Part shown: positions 42,031 to 49,889 of the stretch, piece after piece
How the letters are laid out: every line of letters starts with the position of its first letter
Position numbering within the stretch: position 1 is the first letter of the stretch
NCBI GenBank assembly: GCA_023663025.1
Contig: JAMPIC010000009.1
Coordinates: 10,475 to 74,474 of the forward strand
Source of the DNA: Prevotella sp.
GTDB taxonomy: Bacteria; Bacillota; Clostridia; Oscillospirales; Ruminococcaceae
Length of the DNA: 64,000 nucleotides
Direction of reading: 5' to 3'
Position numbers and translations under genes: made by a program
Notes under the pieces: model-generated
What the model was told of the DNA's origin: nothing
Database searches by the model: none
The model's input: the letters and a program-made list of their open reading frames with translations, nothing else

Positions 42031-43977
42031 TCAGCGAAGTTTCGACCCATTGGGAATATCCCCGTCGACAAAAATAACCCGCGCGTCCTCGCCAACGTCG
42101 GCGGCTACTATCATTCCTTGGCTCTCCACGCCGCAAAGCTTGGCGGGGGCAAGGTTCGCCACCACGATGATTTTTTTGCCAACTAAATCCTCGGGGGCGT
42201 ACCATTTGGCAATGCCCGACACCACCTGACGGGTTCCGAAACCGTCGTCCAGCTGCAAACACAGCAGTTTTTTCGCTTTGGGGACTTTTTCGCAGGATTT
42301 TACCTCTGCCACCCGCAAATCAATTTTGCCGAAATCCTCTATATTAATAGTGTCGGAAATGGGGGTGAGGTTTGCTTTGTCAACGTCCTCGGACGGCGGC
42401 GCGTTTTTCAGCAGTATGGCGTTCAGCTCGTCGGTTTCCTTGTCGATGTCGAGACGGGGGAACAGCACCTCTCCCTTGTGAACGGTAACGTCCGCAGGCA
42501 GTACGCCGAATTTTCCCGCGTTTTCGTAGGTAATAAGGCTTTCGTCCGCGCCTATCTGCTCCCACACCTTTGGCATTGTGGTTGGCATAAAGCAGGAAAG
42601 CAGGGTTGTGGAAATTCTTACTGCTTCCAAAAGATTGTAGAGAACCGTCGCCAAACGGGCTTTTTTATTTTCGTCCTTGGCGAGAACCCAGGGGGCGGTT
42701 TCGTCGATATACTTGTTGGCGCGGCTTATCACCTTGAAAATTTCCGCAAGGGCGTTATTGAGCTGTGTTTCGTCCACATAATTATCAACCGTGCCCCGCA
42801 AAGCTGTTGACATTTCTATAAGCTCGTTATCGAGAGGGTCAGTCTCGCGGTCTGTGGGAAGAGTACCGTCAAAATACTTAACAACCATAGCCACGGTGCG
42901 GGAAACGAGATTTCCCAAATCGTTGGCAAGGTCGGAGTTAATGCGGTCTATCATAATTTTGTTGGAGAACGAGCTGTCCGAGCCGAGAGCCATTTCCCGC
43001 ATAATGTGATAGCGGATAGAATCCGCGCCGTACCGCTCCCCCAAAATCAGAGGGTCAACCACGTTGCCGAGAGACTTGCTCATCTTCTGCCCGTTGAAAG
43101 TTATCCAGCCGTGAACCGCAAGGTGCTTCGGCAGGGGAAGCTCCAGAGCCATAAGCATTGCGGGCCATATTATGGCGTGGAAGCGCATGATGTCCTTAGC
43201 CACCATGTGGACGTCCGCGGGCCAGAACTTGCTATAGTCGTCGTGGGCGGAATTTTCGTACCCCAGCGCGGTGATGTAGTTGGACAGCGCGTCAATCCAA
43301 ACATAGACCACGTGCTTTTCGTCAAATGTCACAGGTATGCCCCATTTGAAAGAGGTGCGGGACACGCACAAATCCTCCAGTCCCGGCTTTATAAAGTTAT
43401 TTACCAACTCTTGCGCACGGGTTTTGGGACGGAGATAGTCCGTTTCAAGCAAAAGTTTTTCGATACGCTCCGCAAAGGGGGACATTTTGAAAAAGTAGGC
43501 TTCCTCCCGTGCTTCCGTTACCTCGCGGTGACATTCGGGACAGCAGCCGTTTTCGTCAAGCTGACTTTCCGTCCAGAAGCTCTCGCAGGGGGTGCAGTAT
43601 TTGCCCTTGTACTCGCCTTTGTAGATGTACCCTTTGTCGTACAGAGCCTTGAAAATTTTCTGCACGGCTTCAACGTGGTAATCATCTGTAGTGCGGATAT
43701 AGCGGTCGTAGCTGATGTTCATATAAGACCACAAATTCTTGAAAACGGCAACGATTTCGTCAACGTACTGCTGAGGAGTAACGCCTTTTTCGGCGGCTTT
43801 TTCCTCGATTTTCTGACCGTGCTCGTCCGTGCCCGTGAGGAACATAACGTCATAGCCCTGCATACGCTTGTAGCGGGCAATTGAGTCGCAGGCGACGGTT
43901 GTATAGCAGTGCCCGATGTGGGGATTTCCCGAGGGGTAGTAGATAGGCGTGGTGATATAAAAGGTTTTGTTTGGCAT
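42031..43977 (-). CDS. metG: Methionyl-tRNA synthetase
   Basis: Class I aminoacyl-tRNA synthetase charging tRNA-Met. It has 648 residues. HIGH is intact near residue 20 (PSGNPHIGHCYTT), KMSKS is intact (FNGQKMSKSLGNVVDP), and a CxxC zinc knuckle pair is seen (CTPC and CCPEC). The C-terminal ~110 residues are the tRNA-binding OB fold (FGKIDLRVAEV, VVSGIAKWY) used for dimerisation. The start at 43977 has GGAGG 9 bp upstream and matches the family N-terminus; upstream in-frame codons lie in the promoter. Confidence 0.98.
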   Translation of the reverse strand: MPNKTFYITTPIYYPSGNPHIGHCYTTVACDSIARYKRMQGYDVMFLTGTDEHGQKIEEKAAEKGVTPQQYVDEIVAVFKNLWSYMNISYDRYIRTTDDYHVEAVQKIFKALYDKGYIYKGEYKGKYCTPCESFWTESQLDENGCCPECHREVTEAREEAYFFKMSPFAERIEKLLLETDYLRPKTRAQELVNNFIKPGLEDLCVSRTSFKWGIPVTFDEKHVVYVWIDALSNYITALGYENSAHDDYSKFWPADVHMVAKDIMRFHAIIWPAMLMALELPLPKHLAVHGWITFNGQKMSKSLGNVVDPLILGERYGADSIRYHIMREMALGSDSSFSNKIMIDRINSDLANDLGNLVSRTVAMVVKYFDGTLPTDRETDPLDNELIEMSTALRGTVDNYVDETQLNNALAEIFKVISRANKYIDETAPWVLAKDENKKARLATVLYNLLEAVRISTTLLSCFMPTTMPKVWEQIGADESLITYENAGKFGVLPADVTVHKGEVLFPRLDIDKETDELNAILLKNAPPSEDVDKANLTPISDTINIEDFGKIDLRVAEVKSCEKVPKAKKLLCLQLDDGFGTRQVVSGIAKWYAPEDLVGKKIIVVANLAPAKLCGVESQGMIVAADVGEDARVIFVDGDIPNGSKLR

Positions 43978-44013
43978 TTTGTTTTCCTCCGAATTTTTGA
44001 TGATATCTACTAT

Positions 44014-44042
44014 ATTATAGTACAATATCGGCGTTTTGTCAA
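44014..44042 (-). promoter_or_regulatory. Sigma-A promoter of metG
   Basis: On the minus strand TTGACA (44042-44037), 17 bp, TATAAT (44019-44014), a perfect consensus. No T-box structure is evident in the short leader. Confidence 0.88.
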
Positions 44043-44115
44043 TGAGTGAGGAAAGCATTTTTATTCTTTCATGTCCGTGATCATTCTGTGATTGCTGCCA
44101 ATAACAAAGCGCACA

Positions 44116-44919
44116 TCACTCAAGATTGAGCTTTTTGGCGAATATCCTTTCGGCGGCGATAAAAAATCCCAGAGATATAACAAAGGAAATTATCAGCCAT
44201 ACGGTCATCGAAACGTTCATTGTTCCGAAAGCCTCAGCAGGAGGCAGGAGCTCGTCCGTCCATTCGATATCGGTGATACCCGAAAGACGCATTACCGCCT
44301 GACCGATAATATTTTCCGCGATCGTTACAGCAAAGAAAGCCAGAACGGAAACTCCTGTTTTGTGACCACTCGAAAAGTTTCCGAGGGCAAAGCAGAAATA
44401 TATATGGGACATAAAGCAAAACAGAGAAATAACAGCTCCCGCCGCCAAAGTAACCGCAAACTGTATGAAAAGGCTTTTTAACGCAGGGTCGGGAAAACTG
44501 TCAACAAATTCGGAAAATTCCCCGACTGCGCCGAATATCCAGAACAGGTCGCCTTCAATGATACCCATGGAAATTCCTCCGATAAGAAGCGCGGCTAACG
44601 ACCATATGTAGGTGCTGATAAGCTTCGAGACTATTATCTGCCATGTATGGACGGGCAGCGTGTGGGTCAGGTACGCCTCGTCCCGCAGGACGTTTTTATA
44701 GAAGCGAATCAGGCTGAAACCGATCACCAGCACACCCATTGCCAGCAGCAGCGCCATTAATACAGCGCCGAGTATGTCGTAAAGTACCGCGAAAAATTCG
44801 GAATGGGGGACTTGCTGTATCATTTTTGAAGTTGTGCTGACCAGAAGCGTCGCCGCGAACAGAACGGCGTATCTTTTCCAGTCCGCAAGAAGATCGTATT
44901 TTATAAGTTTGCCTAACAT
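44116..44919 (-). CDS. ABC-2-type permease
   Basis: A 267-residue membrane protein with about six hydrophobic segments, a basic start (MLGKLIKYDLLADWKRY) and loop DEAYLTHTLPVHTWQIIVSK, which is typical of permeases encoded with YtrB-like ATPases. It overlaps the ATPase gene by 7 bp. It is the third gene of a GntR-ATPase-permease operon of the kind induced by cell-wall-active peptides in Firmicutes; the transported compound is unknown. Confidence 0.85.
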   Translation of the reverse strand: MLGKLIKYDLLADWKRYAVLFAATLLVSTTSKMIQQVPHSEFFAVLYDILGAVLMALLLAMGVLVIGFSLIRFYKNVLRDEAYLTHTLPVHTWQIIVSKLISTYIWSLAALLIGGISMGIIEGDLFWIFGAVGEFSEFVDSFPDPALKSLFIQFAVTLAAGAVISLFCFMSHIYFCFALGNFSSGHKTGVSVLAFFAVTIAENIIGQAVMRLSGITDIEWTDELLPPAEAFGTMNVSMTVWLIISFVISLGFFIAAERIFAKKLNLE

Positions 44920-45605
44920 GCGAACACCTCCCTGAAAAGCGCGTCAACGGATTTTCCGTGCTGTTCCCTGATCTCGTCAACCGAGGAATGCAGCGTTATC
45001 TCGCCGTATTTGAGGAAAACAACGTCGTCCAGAATATGCTCGATATCGCTTATAAGGTGGGTCGATATAACCACCGAAGCGTTCTCGCTGTAGTTGCCGA
45101 GAATGGTTTTGAGGATATAGTCCCGCGCCGCAGGGTCTACGCCGCCGATAGGCTCGTCAAGCAGATAAAGCTCGGCGTTCCTGCTCATCACGAGTATAAG
45201 CTGTACCTTTTCCCGCGTGCCCTTGGACATGGTTTTCAGCCTTTCGGCGGGGTCGATATTGAGACGTTCGAGCATACCGTACGCAGTCTCGCTGCTGAAA
45301 TCGGCGTAGAAGTCCGCAAAAAAGCTGACCGCCTGTCTTACGCTCATCCATTCGTTAAGATACGTTCTTTCCGGCAGGTAGGAGACTATCTTTTTCGTCT
45401 CGACACCGATATGCTTTCCCGATATGAGAGCCTCCCCGCCGCTTGCGGTAAGAATGCCGCTGAGTATTTTTATCAGCGTGGTTTTGCCGCTTCCGTTGGG
45501 ACCCAGAAGTCCGATTATCTTACCGCTCTCCACGTTAAGACTTACGTCCTTGAGAGCTGTCTTTTTTCCGAAGCTTTTGCTTAGATTTCTGCATTCAATA
45601 AGCAT
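44913..45605 (-). CDS. ABC transporter ATP-binding protein
   Basis: A 230-residue ATPase with Walker A GPNGSGKTTLIK, Walker B LYLLDEPIGGVD and the D-loop/H-loop segments (VVISTHLISDIEHI). The signature region reads MSKGTREKVQL, a variant of LSGGQ seen in this drug/peptide subfamily. The start at 45605 has AAAGGGG upstream; upstream in-frame codons belong to the end of the GntR gene. It acts with the overlapping permease and is controlled by the GntR repressor immediately upstream. Confidence 0.93.
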   Translation of the reverse strand: MLIECRNLSKSFGKKTALKDVSLNVESGKIIGLLGPNGSGKTTLIKILSGILTASGGEALISGKHIGVETKKIVSYLPERTYLNEWMSVRQAVSFFADFYADFSSETAYGMLERLNIDPAERLKTMSKGTREKVQLILVMSRNAELYLLDEPIGGVDPAARDYILKTILGNYSENASVVISTHLISDIEHILDDVVFLKYGEITLHSSVDEIREQHGKSVDALFREVFAC

Positions 45606-45606
45606 T

Positions 45607-45978
45607 TTATTTACCCCTTTCGGCAATATATTTTGCGAGAAGCGACACAGCTTCATCGGGTGCGCAGCCCAGCCTGTTCATTTTTTTCAGGAACGTTTCC
45701 ATGTGTTCCTCCGCAAGCTGTCTGCGCAGATTTGAGATTATTTCCCCGTCCTCGGTAACAAATCTTCCCGAGGTGCGGCGGGTGCAGAGAAGCCCCTCCC
45801 GTTCAAGCTCGGAAAGCGCTTTCTGCATGGTATTGGGATTGACTTCCGCTTCCGCAGCAAGCTCCCTTACCGACAGGAGCTTGTCCCCCGCCTTGTAGTC
45901 CCCCACGGCGACGCTCATTTTGATGTGTTCGATTATCTGGATATAGATAGGTGTAGTTGAATTAAAATTCCAAGGCAC
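45607..45978 (-). CDS. GntR-family (YtrA-type) regulator
   Basis: A 123-residue regulator: N-terminal winged helix (PIYIQIIEHIKMSV, then LLSVRELAAEAEVNPNTMQKA and RRTSGRFV) with a short ~45-residue helical dimerisation tail, the YtrA subfamily layout. YtrA repressors govern adjacent ABC genes and bind dyads near their own promoter; such a dyad is present at 45994-46013. AAAGGAGG precedes the ATG. Confidence 0.92.
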   Translation of the reverse strand: MPWNFNSTTPIYIQIIEHIKMSVAVGDYKAGDKLLSVRELAAEAEVNPNTMQKALSELEREGLLCTRRTSGRFVTEDGEIISNLRRQLAEEHMETFLKKMNRLGCAPDEAVSLLAKYIAERGK

Positions 45979-45993
45979 TTATTCTGCCTCCTT

Positions 45994-46042
45994 TGTATTA
46001 TCATCTTAATACAATAATACACTATTGATTTTCATTTGTCAA
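45994..46042 (-). promoter_or_regulatory. gntR promoter and operator
   Basis: On the minus strand TTGACA (46042-46037), 17 bp, TATTAT (46019-46014). TGTATTA (45994-46000) and TAATACA (46007-46013) form a perfect dyad with 6-bp spacer just downstream of the -10 box, fitting YtrA-type control. Confidence 0.8.
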
Positions 46043-46078
46043 GAGTTTTTTCAAATTTTTTTGAAATTGTTTATTGAT

Positions 46079-46362
46079 AAATTGTAATTTACAGCAGAAC
46101 ATGTAACGAGTATTGGGCGGCGAAGCCGCGACTAAAAAGTTCGCCAGCCTTTCAAGGCTGCGAGGTCCACGGGGCAGAGCCCCTGGTCGCCGCCCGCAGG
46201 CGGCGAAATTCTCTCCCCGCGCCCGCAGGCGCATTCGTCCGAAACGGAGAGGGTGGTGAGAAACGCGACAGCGTTTCGAGGCGGGGCGAACACGACCGCC
46301 CCTCCTTTGTTATGTGCAAACAAAATATCCCTTGAAAACAGTCCGGTGGACTGTTTTCAACG
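46079..46362 (+). repeat. Multi-hairpin repeat, copy 1
   Basis: Successive hairpins: GCGGC-gaa-GCCGC, CAGCCTT-tc-AAGGCTG, GGGGC-aga-GCCCC, CGCCGCC-cgca-GGCGGCG, GCGCC-cgca-GGCGC, GAAACGC-gaca-GCGTTTC, GGGGCG with CGCCCC, and AAAACAGTCC-ggt-GGACTGTTTT. It begins at AAATTGTAATTTAC. Open frames across it are by-products of GC-rich repeats. Copy 2 is inverted at 46410-46672 and copy 3 begins at 63814. Confidence 0.8.
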
Positions 46363-46409
46363 AGACAAAATTGTGTTGGGTTTCCAAAACATCACTATAG
46401 GTCTGCTTC

Positions 46410-46672
46410 GTCCAAAACGTCCCACCGGGACGTTTTGGAGAGTTACTGTGTCGCATACTGTAACAAGGCGGGGCGGTCGTGTTCGCCCCGCCTCGAAACG
46501 CTGTCGCGTTTCTCACCACCCTCTCCGTTCGGGACGAAAGGGATTTCGCGCTCTGCGGAGCGCGACCAAAGGGCTCTGCCCTTTGGAAACTCGCAGCCTT
46601 GAAAGGCTGGCGAACTTTTTAGTCGCGGCTTCGCCGCCCAGTGTTTCTTATTTGTTCCGTAAATTACAATTT
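46410..46672 (-). repeat. Multi-hairpin repeat, copy 2 (inverted)
   Basis: Reads on the minus strand like copy 1 from AAATTGTAATTTAC onward. Several stems differ but stay paired: CCAAAGGGC-aga-GCCCTTTGG, CGCGCTC-cgca-GAGCGCG and AAAACGTCCC-ggt-GGGACGTTTT. The GCGCC-cgca-GGCGC hairpin of copy 1 is missing. About 47 bp separate the two copies. Confidence 0.8.
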
Positions 46673-46695
46673 AAATTACCGTCTTTTTGACAAAC

Positions 46696-46728
46696 AAAAG
46701 CGGCTTGCCTAAAGCAAACCGCTTTTTA
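46696..46728. terminator. Terminator of the GH26 gene
   Basis: AAAAGCGG-c-TTGC (46696-46708) pairs with GCAA-a-CCGCTTTT (46714-46726), with A-rich and T-rich flanks; it lies just past the minus-strand stop. Confidence 0.75.
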
Positions 46729-46729
46729 T

Positions 46730-47818
46730 TTATTCATAAAGCTTCGGAAGCTCATCAAGAGTAATAACATACTCATCGTTATAAATCTCTTTGAGATCCG
46801 CCGTATCGTTATGGTCGGTGATATGCTCCGTGTGCCAAGTCATAAACCACACCCAATCGGCTTTGCCGTCCGCAAGCTGTTTCGCTGTGGGAATACGTCC
46901 GCACTCATGGAAGCATATGGGCATTTCAGTACCGGCAACGTCCAGAACCTTTTCGTAGAGCTTTTCGTTCGCGCCGTCGCTGTAGGAATCCGCGCCCGCA
47001 ATGTCTACATATTCGTCTCCGGGATACCATTTGTCGTAACCCCTGCCGTTGCCCGAGTAGCCCAGCACCCAGATAAGGTTGTCAAGCTCCCAGTAATCGG
47101 TGTAGCGGTCGTACATAATGCGCCAGAGCTTTACAAAGTTGTCCGCGCCGCCTTTTCCCCACCAGAACCAGCCTCCGTCGAACTCGTGGAAAGGTCTCCA
47201 CAGTACGGGGATATTCTTTTCCTTAAGCTCTTTCAGAGCTTTGGCGCCCTTGTCCATACCCTCGATAAGAGCCTTGTACTCGGCGGTTCCCTCTGTGAGA
47301 GCCTTGTCCCAGTCTGCGATCTCTGTTTTCATGCATTCGTCCCAGCTGTGGCTGAAATCCGAGCCGCAGTGCCAGCAGATAGTTACAATGCCGCCCCTTT
47401 CGTGCCAATCCGCGGCGCGTTTGTTTACGCCCTCGAAATCGTCGTTCATGTAGTCCAGACCTCTTATGGCGGGGTACTTGCCCGTATTTTTATAGATGTA
47501 GTCAAATTCGTACTGGTCGCTGCCCATCCAGGTGGACTCCTGCTGTCCCGAAATTATGCCGCTGCGGTAAACGCCCGAAATGTACTCGTACAGAGCCTGC
47601 GCCTCTTTTGTGGCGTCGGGATTGGAAAGCTTTGGCGCGGCTGTTTTTGCGGACGCGCTCTCCTCCTTTGACAGGGAAACCTCGACCGCCGACTGCGCCG
47701 ACTGCGCGGAAGTCGTTTCGGCGGAAGCGTTTCCCGTGTCCGTTCCGCATGATACCGACGAGAGGGTCACAGCCGTCAAAGCCGCAGCGGCGAATATTCT
47801 TTTCAATGAACCGATCAT
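46730..47818 (-). CDS. GH26 beta-mannanase-like lipoprotein
   Basis: A 362-residue exported lipoprotein. The N-terminal signal ends in a lipobox (LSSVSC), followed by a Ser/Ala/Thr-rich linker to about residue 60. The GH26 catalytic domain shows IRGLDYMND, the acid/base region RPFHEFDGGWFWWG and the nucleophile FHECGR. GH26 enzymes mostly cut beta-1,4-mannan; some cut beta-1,3-xylan or mixed-linkage glucan. It is probably anchored outside the cell to degrade plant mannan, which suits a gut or rumen host. It is a single gene with its own promoter and terminator. Confidence 0.9.
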   Translation of the reverse strand: MIGSLKRIFAAAALTAVTLSSVSCGTDTGNASAETTSAQSAQSAVEVSLSKEESASAKTAAPKLSNPDATKEAQALYEYISGVYRSGIISGQQESTWMGSDQYEFDYIYKNTGKYPAIRGLDYMNDDFEGVNKRAADWHERGGIVTICWHCGSDFSHSWDECMKTEIADWDKALTEGTAEYKALIEGMDKGAKALKELKEKNIPVLWRPFHEFDGGWFWWGKGGADNFVKLWRIMYDRYTDYWELDNLIWVLGYSGNGRGYDKWYPGDEYVDIAGADSYSDGANEKLYEKVLDVAGTEMPICFHECGRIPTAKQLADGKADWVWFMTWHTEHITDHNDTADLKEIYNDEYVITLDELPKLYE

Positions 47819-47882
47819 ATTAGTCCGATACTCCTTTCGGTAATCTACAGCAAACCTGCAAAGTAATAACCGCCATCTGTAG

Positions 47883-47901
47883 GGGACGGGTTTCCCGTCC
47901 C
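47883..47901. repeat. Palindromic GC repeat, second copy
   Basis: GGGACGGG-ttt-CCCGTCCC, followed at 47920-47935 by a related GGCGGGGAAACCCCGCC hairpin. It lies in the long leader of the GH26 gene; compare 41964-41982. Confidence 0.65.
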
Positions 47902-47974
47902 GTTGTTCGGTAACTGCGGGCGGGGAAACCCCGCCACTACAAAAAAAGCGTTATTTTACAGTATTGCTATAGTA

Positions 47975-48003
47975 AGTTTACCATATTTCCTGCGGACGGT
48001 CAA
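47975..48003 (-). promoter_or_regulatory. Promoter of the GH26 gene
   Basis: On the minus strand TTGACC (48003-47998), 17 bp, TAAACT (47980-47975), implying a ~150-nt leader that carries the GC palindromes. Confidence 0.6.
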
Positions 48004-48071
48004 TTCCTTTAAAACGATTTGGCACATTTCACAAATCGCGGAAATTTTCTTGTATATTTCCGCAAAAGGTA

Positions 48072-48100
48072 TTGCAAAAAACAAATATTAGGTGTATAAT
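48072..48100 (+). promoter_or_regulatory. Promoter of the thiamine operon
   Basis: TTGCAA (48072-48077), 17 bp, TATAAT (48095-48100), about 20 bp before the riboswitch. Confidence 0.75.
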
Positions 48101-48123
48101 ATCAGCAGACAATAAAATAAATC

Positions 48124-48211
48124 TGCGGGAGCTTGCGTTACAGGCTGAGAGGAAGGTGTGCCCTTCGACCGTACCTGATTTGGATAATGCCAACGTAGGG
48201 AAAAGCTTGAA
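48124..48211 (+). ncRNA. TPP riboswitch aptamer
   Basis: The conserved thiamine pyrophosphate aptamer: GGCTGAGAGGAAG, CCCTTCGACC, ACCTGATTTGGATAATGCC and AACGTAGGGAA occur in order with usual spacing. It lies upstream of thiW-thiM-thiE-thiD-thiC. Confidence 0.97.
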
Positions 48212-48225
48212 AAAGCGTTTGCGGT

Positions 48226-48254
48226 AAGCTGTCCGGTCGGGCGGCTTTATTTTT
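48226..48254 (+). terminator. TPP riboswitch terminator
   Basis: AAGCTGTCC (48226-48234) pairs, with G-U wobbles, with GGGCGGCTT (48239-48247); TATTTTTTG follows. It supports TPP-induced transcription termination. Confidence 0.75.
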
Positions 48255-48308
48255 TGTCTTATGCTTTTTTTGAAAGGAAGTGAAGAACGGTTCCCGACAT
48301 CATTCGGG

Positions 48309-48464
48309 CGGACGGGAGGGGAGCGCCTTTTGTCCGTAATTTCCCGCTGACCCGCGGGAAAATAACAGCGATGGGAAGCCGTGTTCCGGCGTGAGAGGAA
48401 GCCATCAAGCTTCGACCGGCCCGTGCGGAAAAAGTCCGCGTATTTTCGGGAACGACGCTGTTAT
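48309..48464 (+). ncRNA. Possible second structured leader RNA
   Basis: A stem-rich stretch between the TPP terminator and thiW: CGGAC/GTCCG (48309-48313, 48332-48336), TTTCCCGC/GCGGGAAA (48340-48347, 48354-48361), then a 9-bp closing stem ATAACAGCG/CGCTGTTAT (48362-48370, 48456-48464). The closing stem encloses three hairpins: GCCG/CGGC, GAAGC/GCTTC and GCGGA/TCCGC. Part of it (GTGAGAGGAAG then CTTCGACCGG) copies the TPP P2-P3 motif, but no P4-P5 arm is seen. Identity unknown. Confidence 0.45.
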
Positions 48465-48498
48465 GCCGTTCTCAGTCTTTTTAAAAGGAGTAACCGTT

Positions 48499-49014
48499 AT
48501 GAAAACAACGCAAACCGTTCAAACGAAAAAATTATGTATCGCCTGCATTCTGTGCGCCATAGCCGTGGTGGGGAGTATGTTTTCCTTTCCCGTTTTCGGC
48601 AGCAGATGCGCCCCCGTTCAGCATATGGTGAACATTCTCTGCGCGGTGACGCTGGGTCCCTGGTACGGCTTGGGAGTAGCTTTTACCGCAAGCCTTATCC
48701 GCAACATTTTCGGTCTGGGCAGCCTTATGGCTTTTCCGGGAAGTATGTTCGGCGCGCTGCTGTGCGGGATCGTTTACCGCAAGGCGAAAAATATCCCCCT
48801 TACCCTTGCCGCCGAGGTTTTCGGCACAGCTGTTTTGGGAGGACTTTACGCCTATCCCGTGGCGGTTTTTCTTATGGGACAAAGCGCGGGGGAGATCGCT
48901 TTCTATGCCTACATAGTTCCGTTTCTGGTATCCACGGCGGGCGGCGCGGTGCTGTCCGGGATACTGCTTGCGGCTGTGGGAAAAACGGGAATAATAAAAC
49001 GTCTTGCCGAATAA
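48499..49014 (+). CDS. thiW: ThiW, ECF transporter S component for thiazole
   Basis: A 171-residue membrane protein with about five to six hydrophobic segments, the substrate-binding S component of an energy-coupling-factor transporter. Sequence such as HMVNILCAVTLGPWYGLG and RNIFGLGSLMAFPGSMFGAL is typical of ThiW, predicted to import the thiazole moiety (hydroxyethylthiazole). AAAAGGAG precedes the ATG at 48499. It is first in the TPP-controlled operon and directly before thiM, the kinase for the same compound. Confidence 0.9.
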   Translation: MKTTQTVQTKKLCIACILCAIAVVGSMFSFPVFGSRCAPVQHMVNILCAVTLGPWYGLGVAFTASLIRNIFGLGSLMAFPGSMFGALLCGIVYRKAKNIPLTLAAEVFGTAVLGGLYAYPVAVFLMGQSAGEIAFYAYIVPFLVSTAGGAVLSGILLAAVGKTGIIKRLAE

Positions 49015-49028
49015 GGGAGGGATCGGAA

Positions 49029-49850
49029 ATGTTTAAGGAAATGCTCGAAAACGTCAGAAAAAATCACCCCCTGATACACAATATCACGAATTACGTCACC
49101 GTGAACGACTGCGCGAATATTCTGCTTGCCTGCGGGGGATCGCCCATTATGTCCGACGATATCGGCGATGTGGAGGACATCACCGCTGTCTGCGGCGGAC
49201 TTAACATCAATATCGGCACGCTGAACAGCCGCACTGTTCCTTCCATGCTTGCGGCGGGGAAAAAAGCCAACGAGCTGGGTCACCCCGTCCTGCTCGACCC
49301 CGTGGGAGCGGGAGCGTCCCGTATGAGGACGGAGACCGCCTTGAAGCTTCTGGACGGGGTAAGGTTCGCGGTCATACGGGGGAATATTTCCGAGATAAAG
49401 GCTCTTGCCGCGGGAAACGGCGCCGCAAAAGGAGTTGACGCCGATCCCGCCGACCGAGTTACCGAGGAAAATCTTGAGAGCGCGTGCGCTTTCGTGAAAG
49501 CGTTCGCCCGAAAAACGGGAGCTGTCGTCGCGGTCACGGGCGCGGTTGACATTGCTGCGGACGGCGAAAGGGCTTACTGCATTTTCAACGGTCACCCCAT
49601 GATGAGCAGCGTTACGGGGACGGGCTGTCAGCTTTCCGCGATGACGGCGGCGTATGTTACGGCGAACCCCGGAAACGTCCTCGAAGCGGCGGCGGCTTCG
49701 GTCTGCGCAATGGGCGTATGCGGGGAAATAGCTTTTGAGAGGCTTTCTCCCGCCGACGGGAACGCGTCCTATCGGAACTATATCATTGACGCGGTTTACA
49801 ATCTGAAAGGCGGAGTTTTGGAGAAAAGGGCAAGATATAAGATCCTGTAA
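49029..49850 (+). CDS. thiM: Hydroxyethylthiazole kinase
   Basis: Phosphorylates salvaged 4-methyl-5-hydroxyethylthiazole for thiamine synthesis. It has 273 residues. Family motifs: PLIHNITNYVTVNDCAN at the start, LLDPVGAGASRMRT and the anion-hole motif VTGTGCQLSA with the catalytic Cys. GGAGG/GGAA lies upstream, and the start is 14 bp after the thiW stop. With thiW it forms a thiazole import-and-activate pair. Confidence 0.96.
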   Translation: MFKEMLENVRKNHPLIHNITNYVTVNDCANILLACGGSPIMSDDIGDVEDITAVCGGLNINIGTLNSRTVPSMLAAGKKANELGHPVLLDPVGAGASRMRTETALKLLDGVRFAVIRGNISEIKALAAGNGAAKGVDADPADRVTEENLESACAFVKAFARKTGAVVAVTGAVDIAADGERAYCIFNGHPMMSSVTGTGCQLSAMTAAYVTANPGNVLEAAAASVCAMGVCGEIAFERLSPADGNASYRNYIIDAVYNLKGGVLEKRARYKIL

Positions 49851-49889
49851 AATTGCTGCGGTTATTTTTACTTCCGAAAGGAGTTTTTT

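Noticed and set aside
43978..44013. T-box leader before metG
   Set aside because: The distance between the promoter and start is only ~35 nt, too short for a T-box.
46079..46672. CRISPR array or insertion sequence at the inverted repeat
   Set aside because: There are no regular spacers and no transposase gene between the arms; only about 47 bp separate the copies.
46253..46690. Open frames of 70-145 codons in the multi-hairpin repeat
   Set aside because: They read through inverted GC-rich hairpins on both strands; no ribosome site, and protein-like repeats arise from the DNA repeat itself.
48371..48420. Cobalamin riboswitch suggested by GGGAAGCCGTG
   Set aside because: The conserved B12-box and the CGGxCCCGCCACTGT-like segment are absent.
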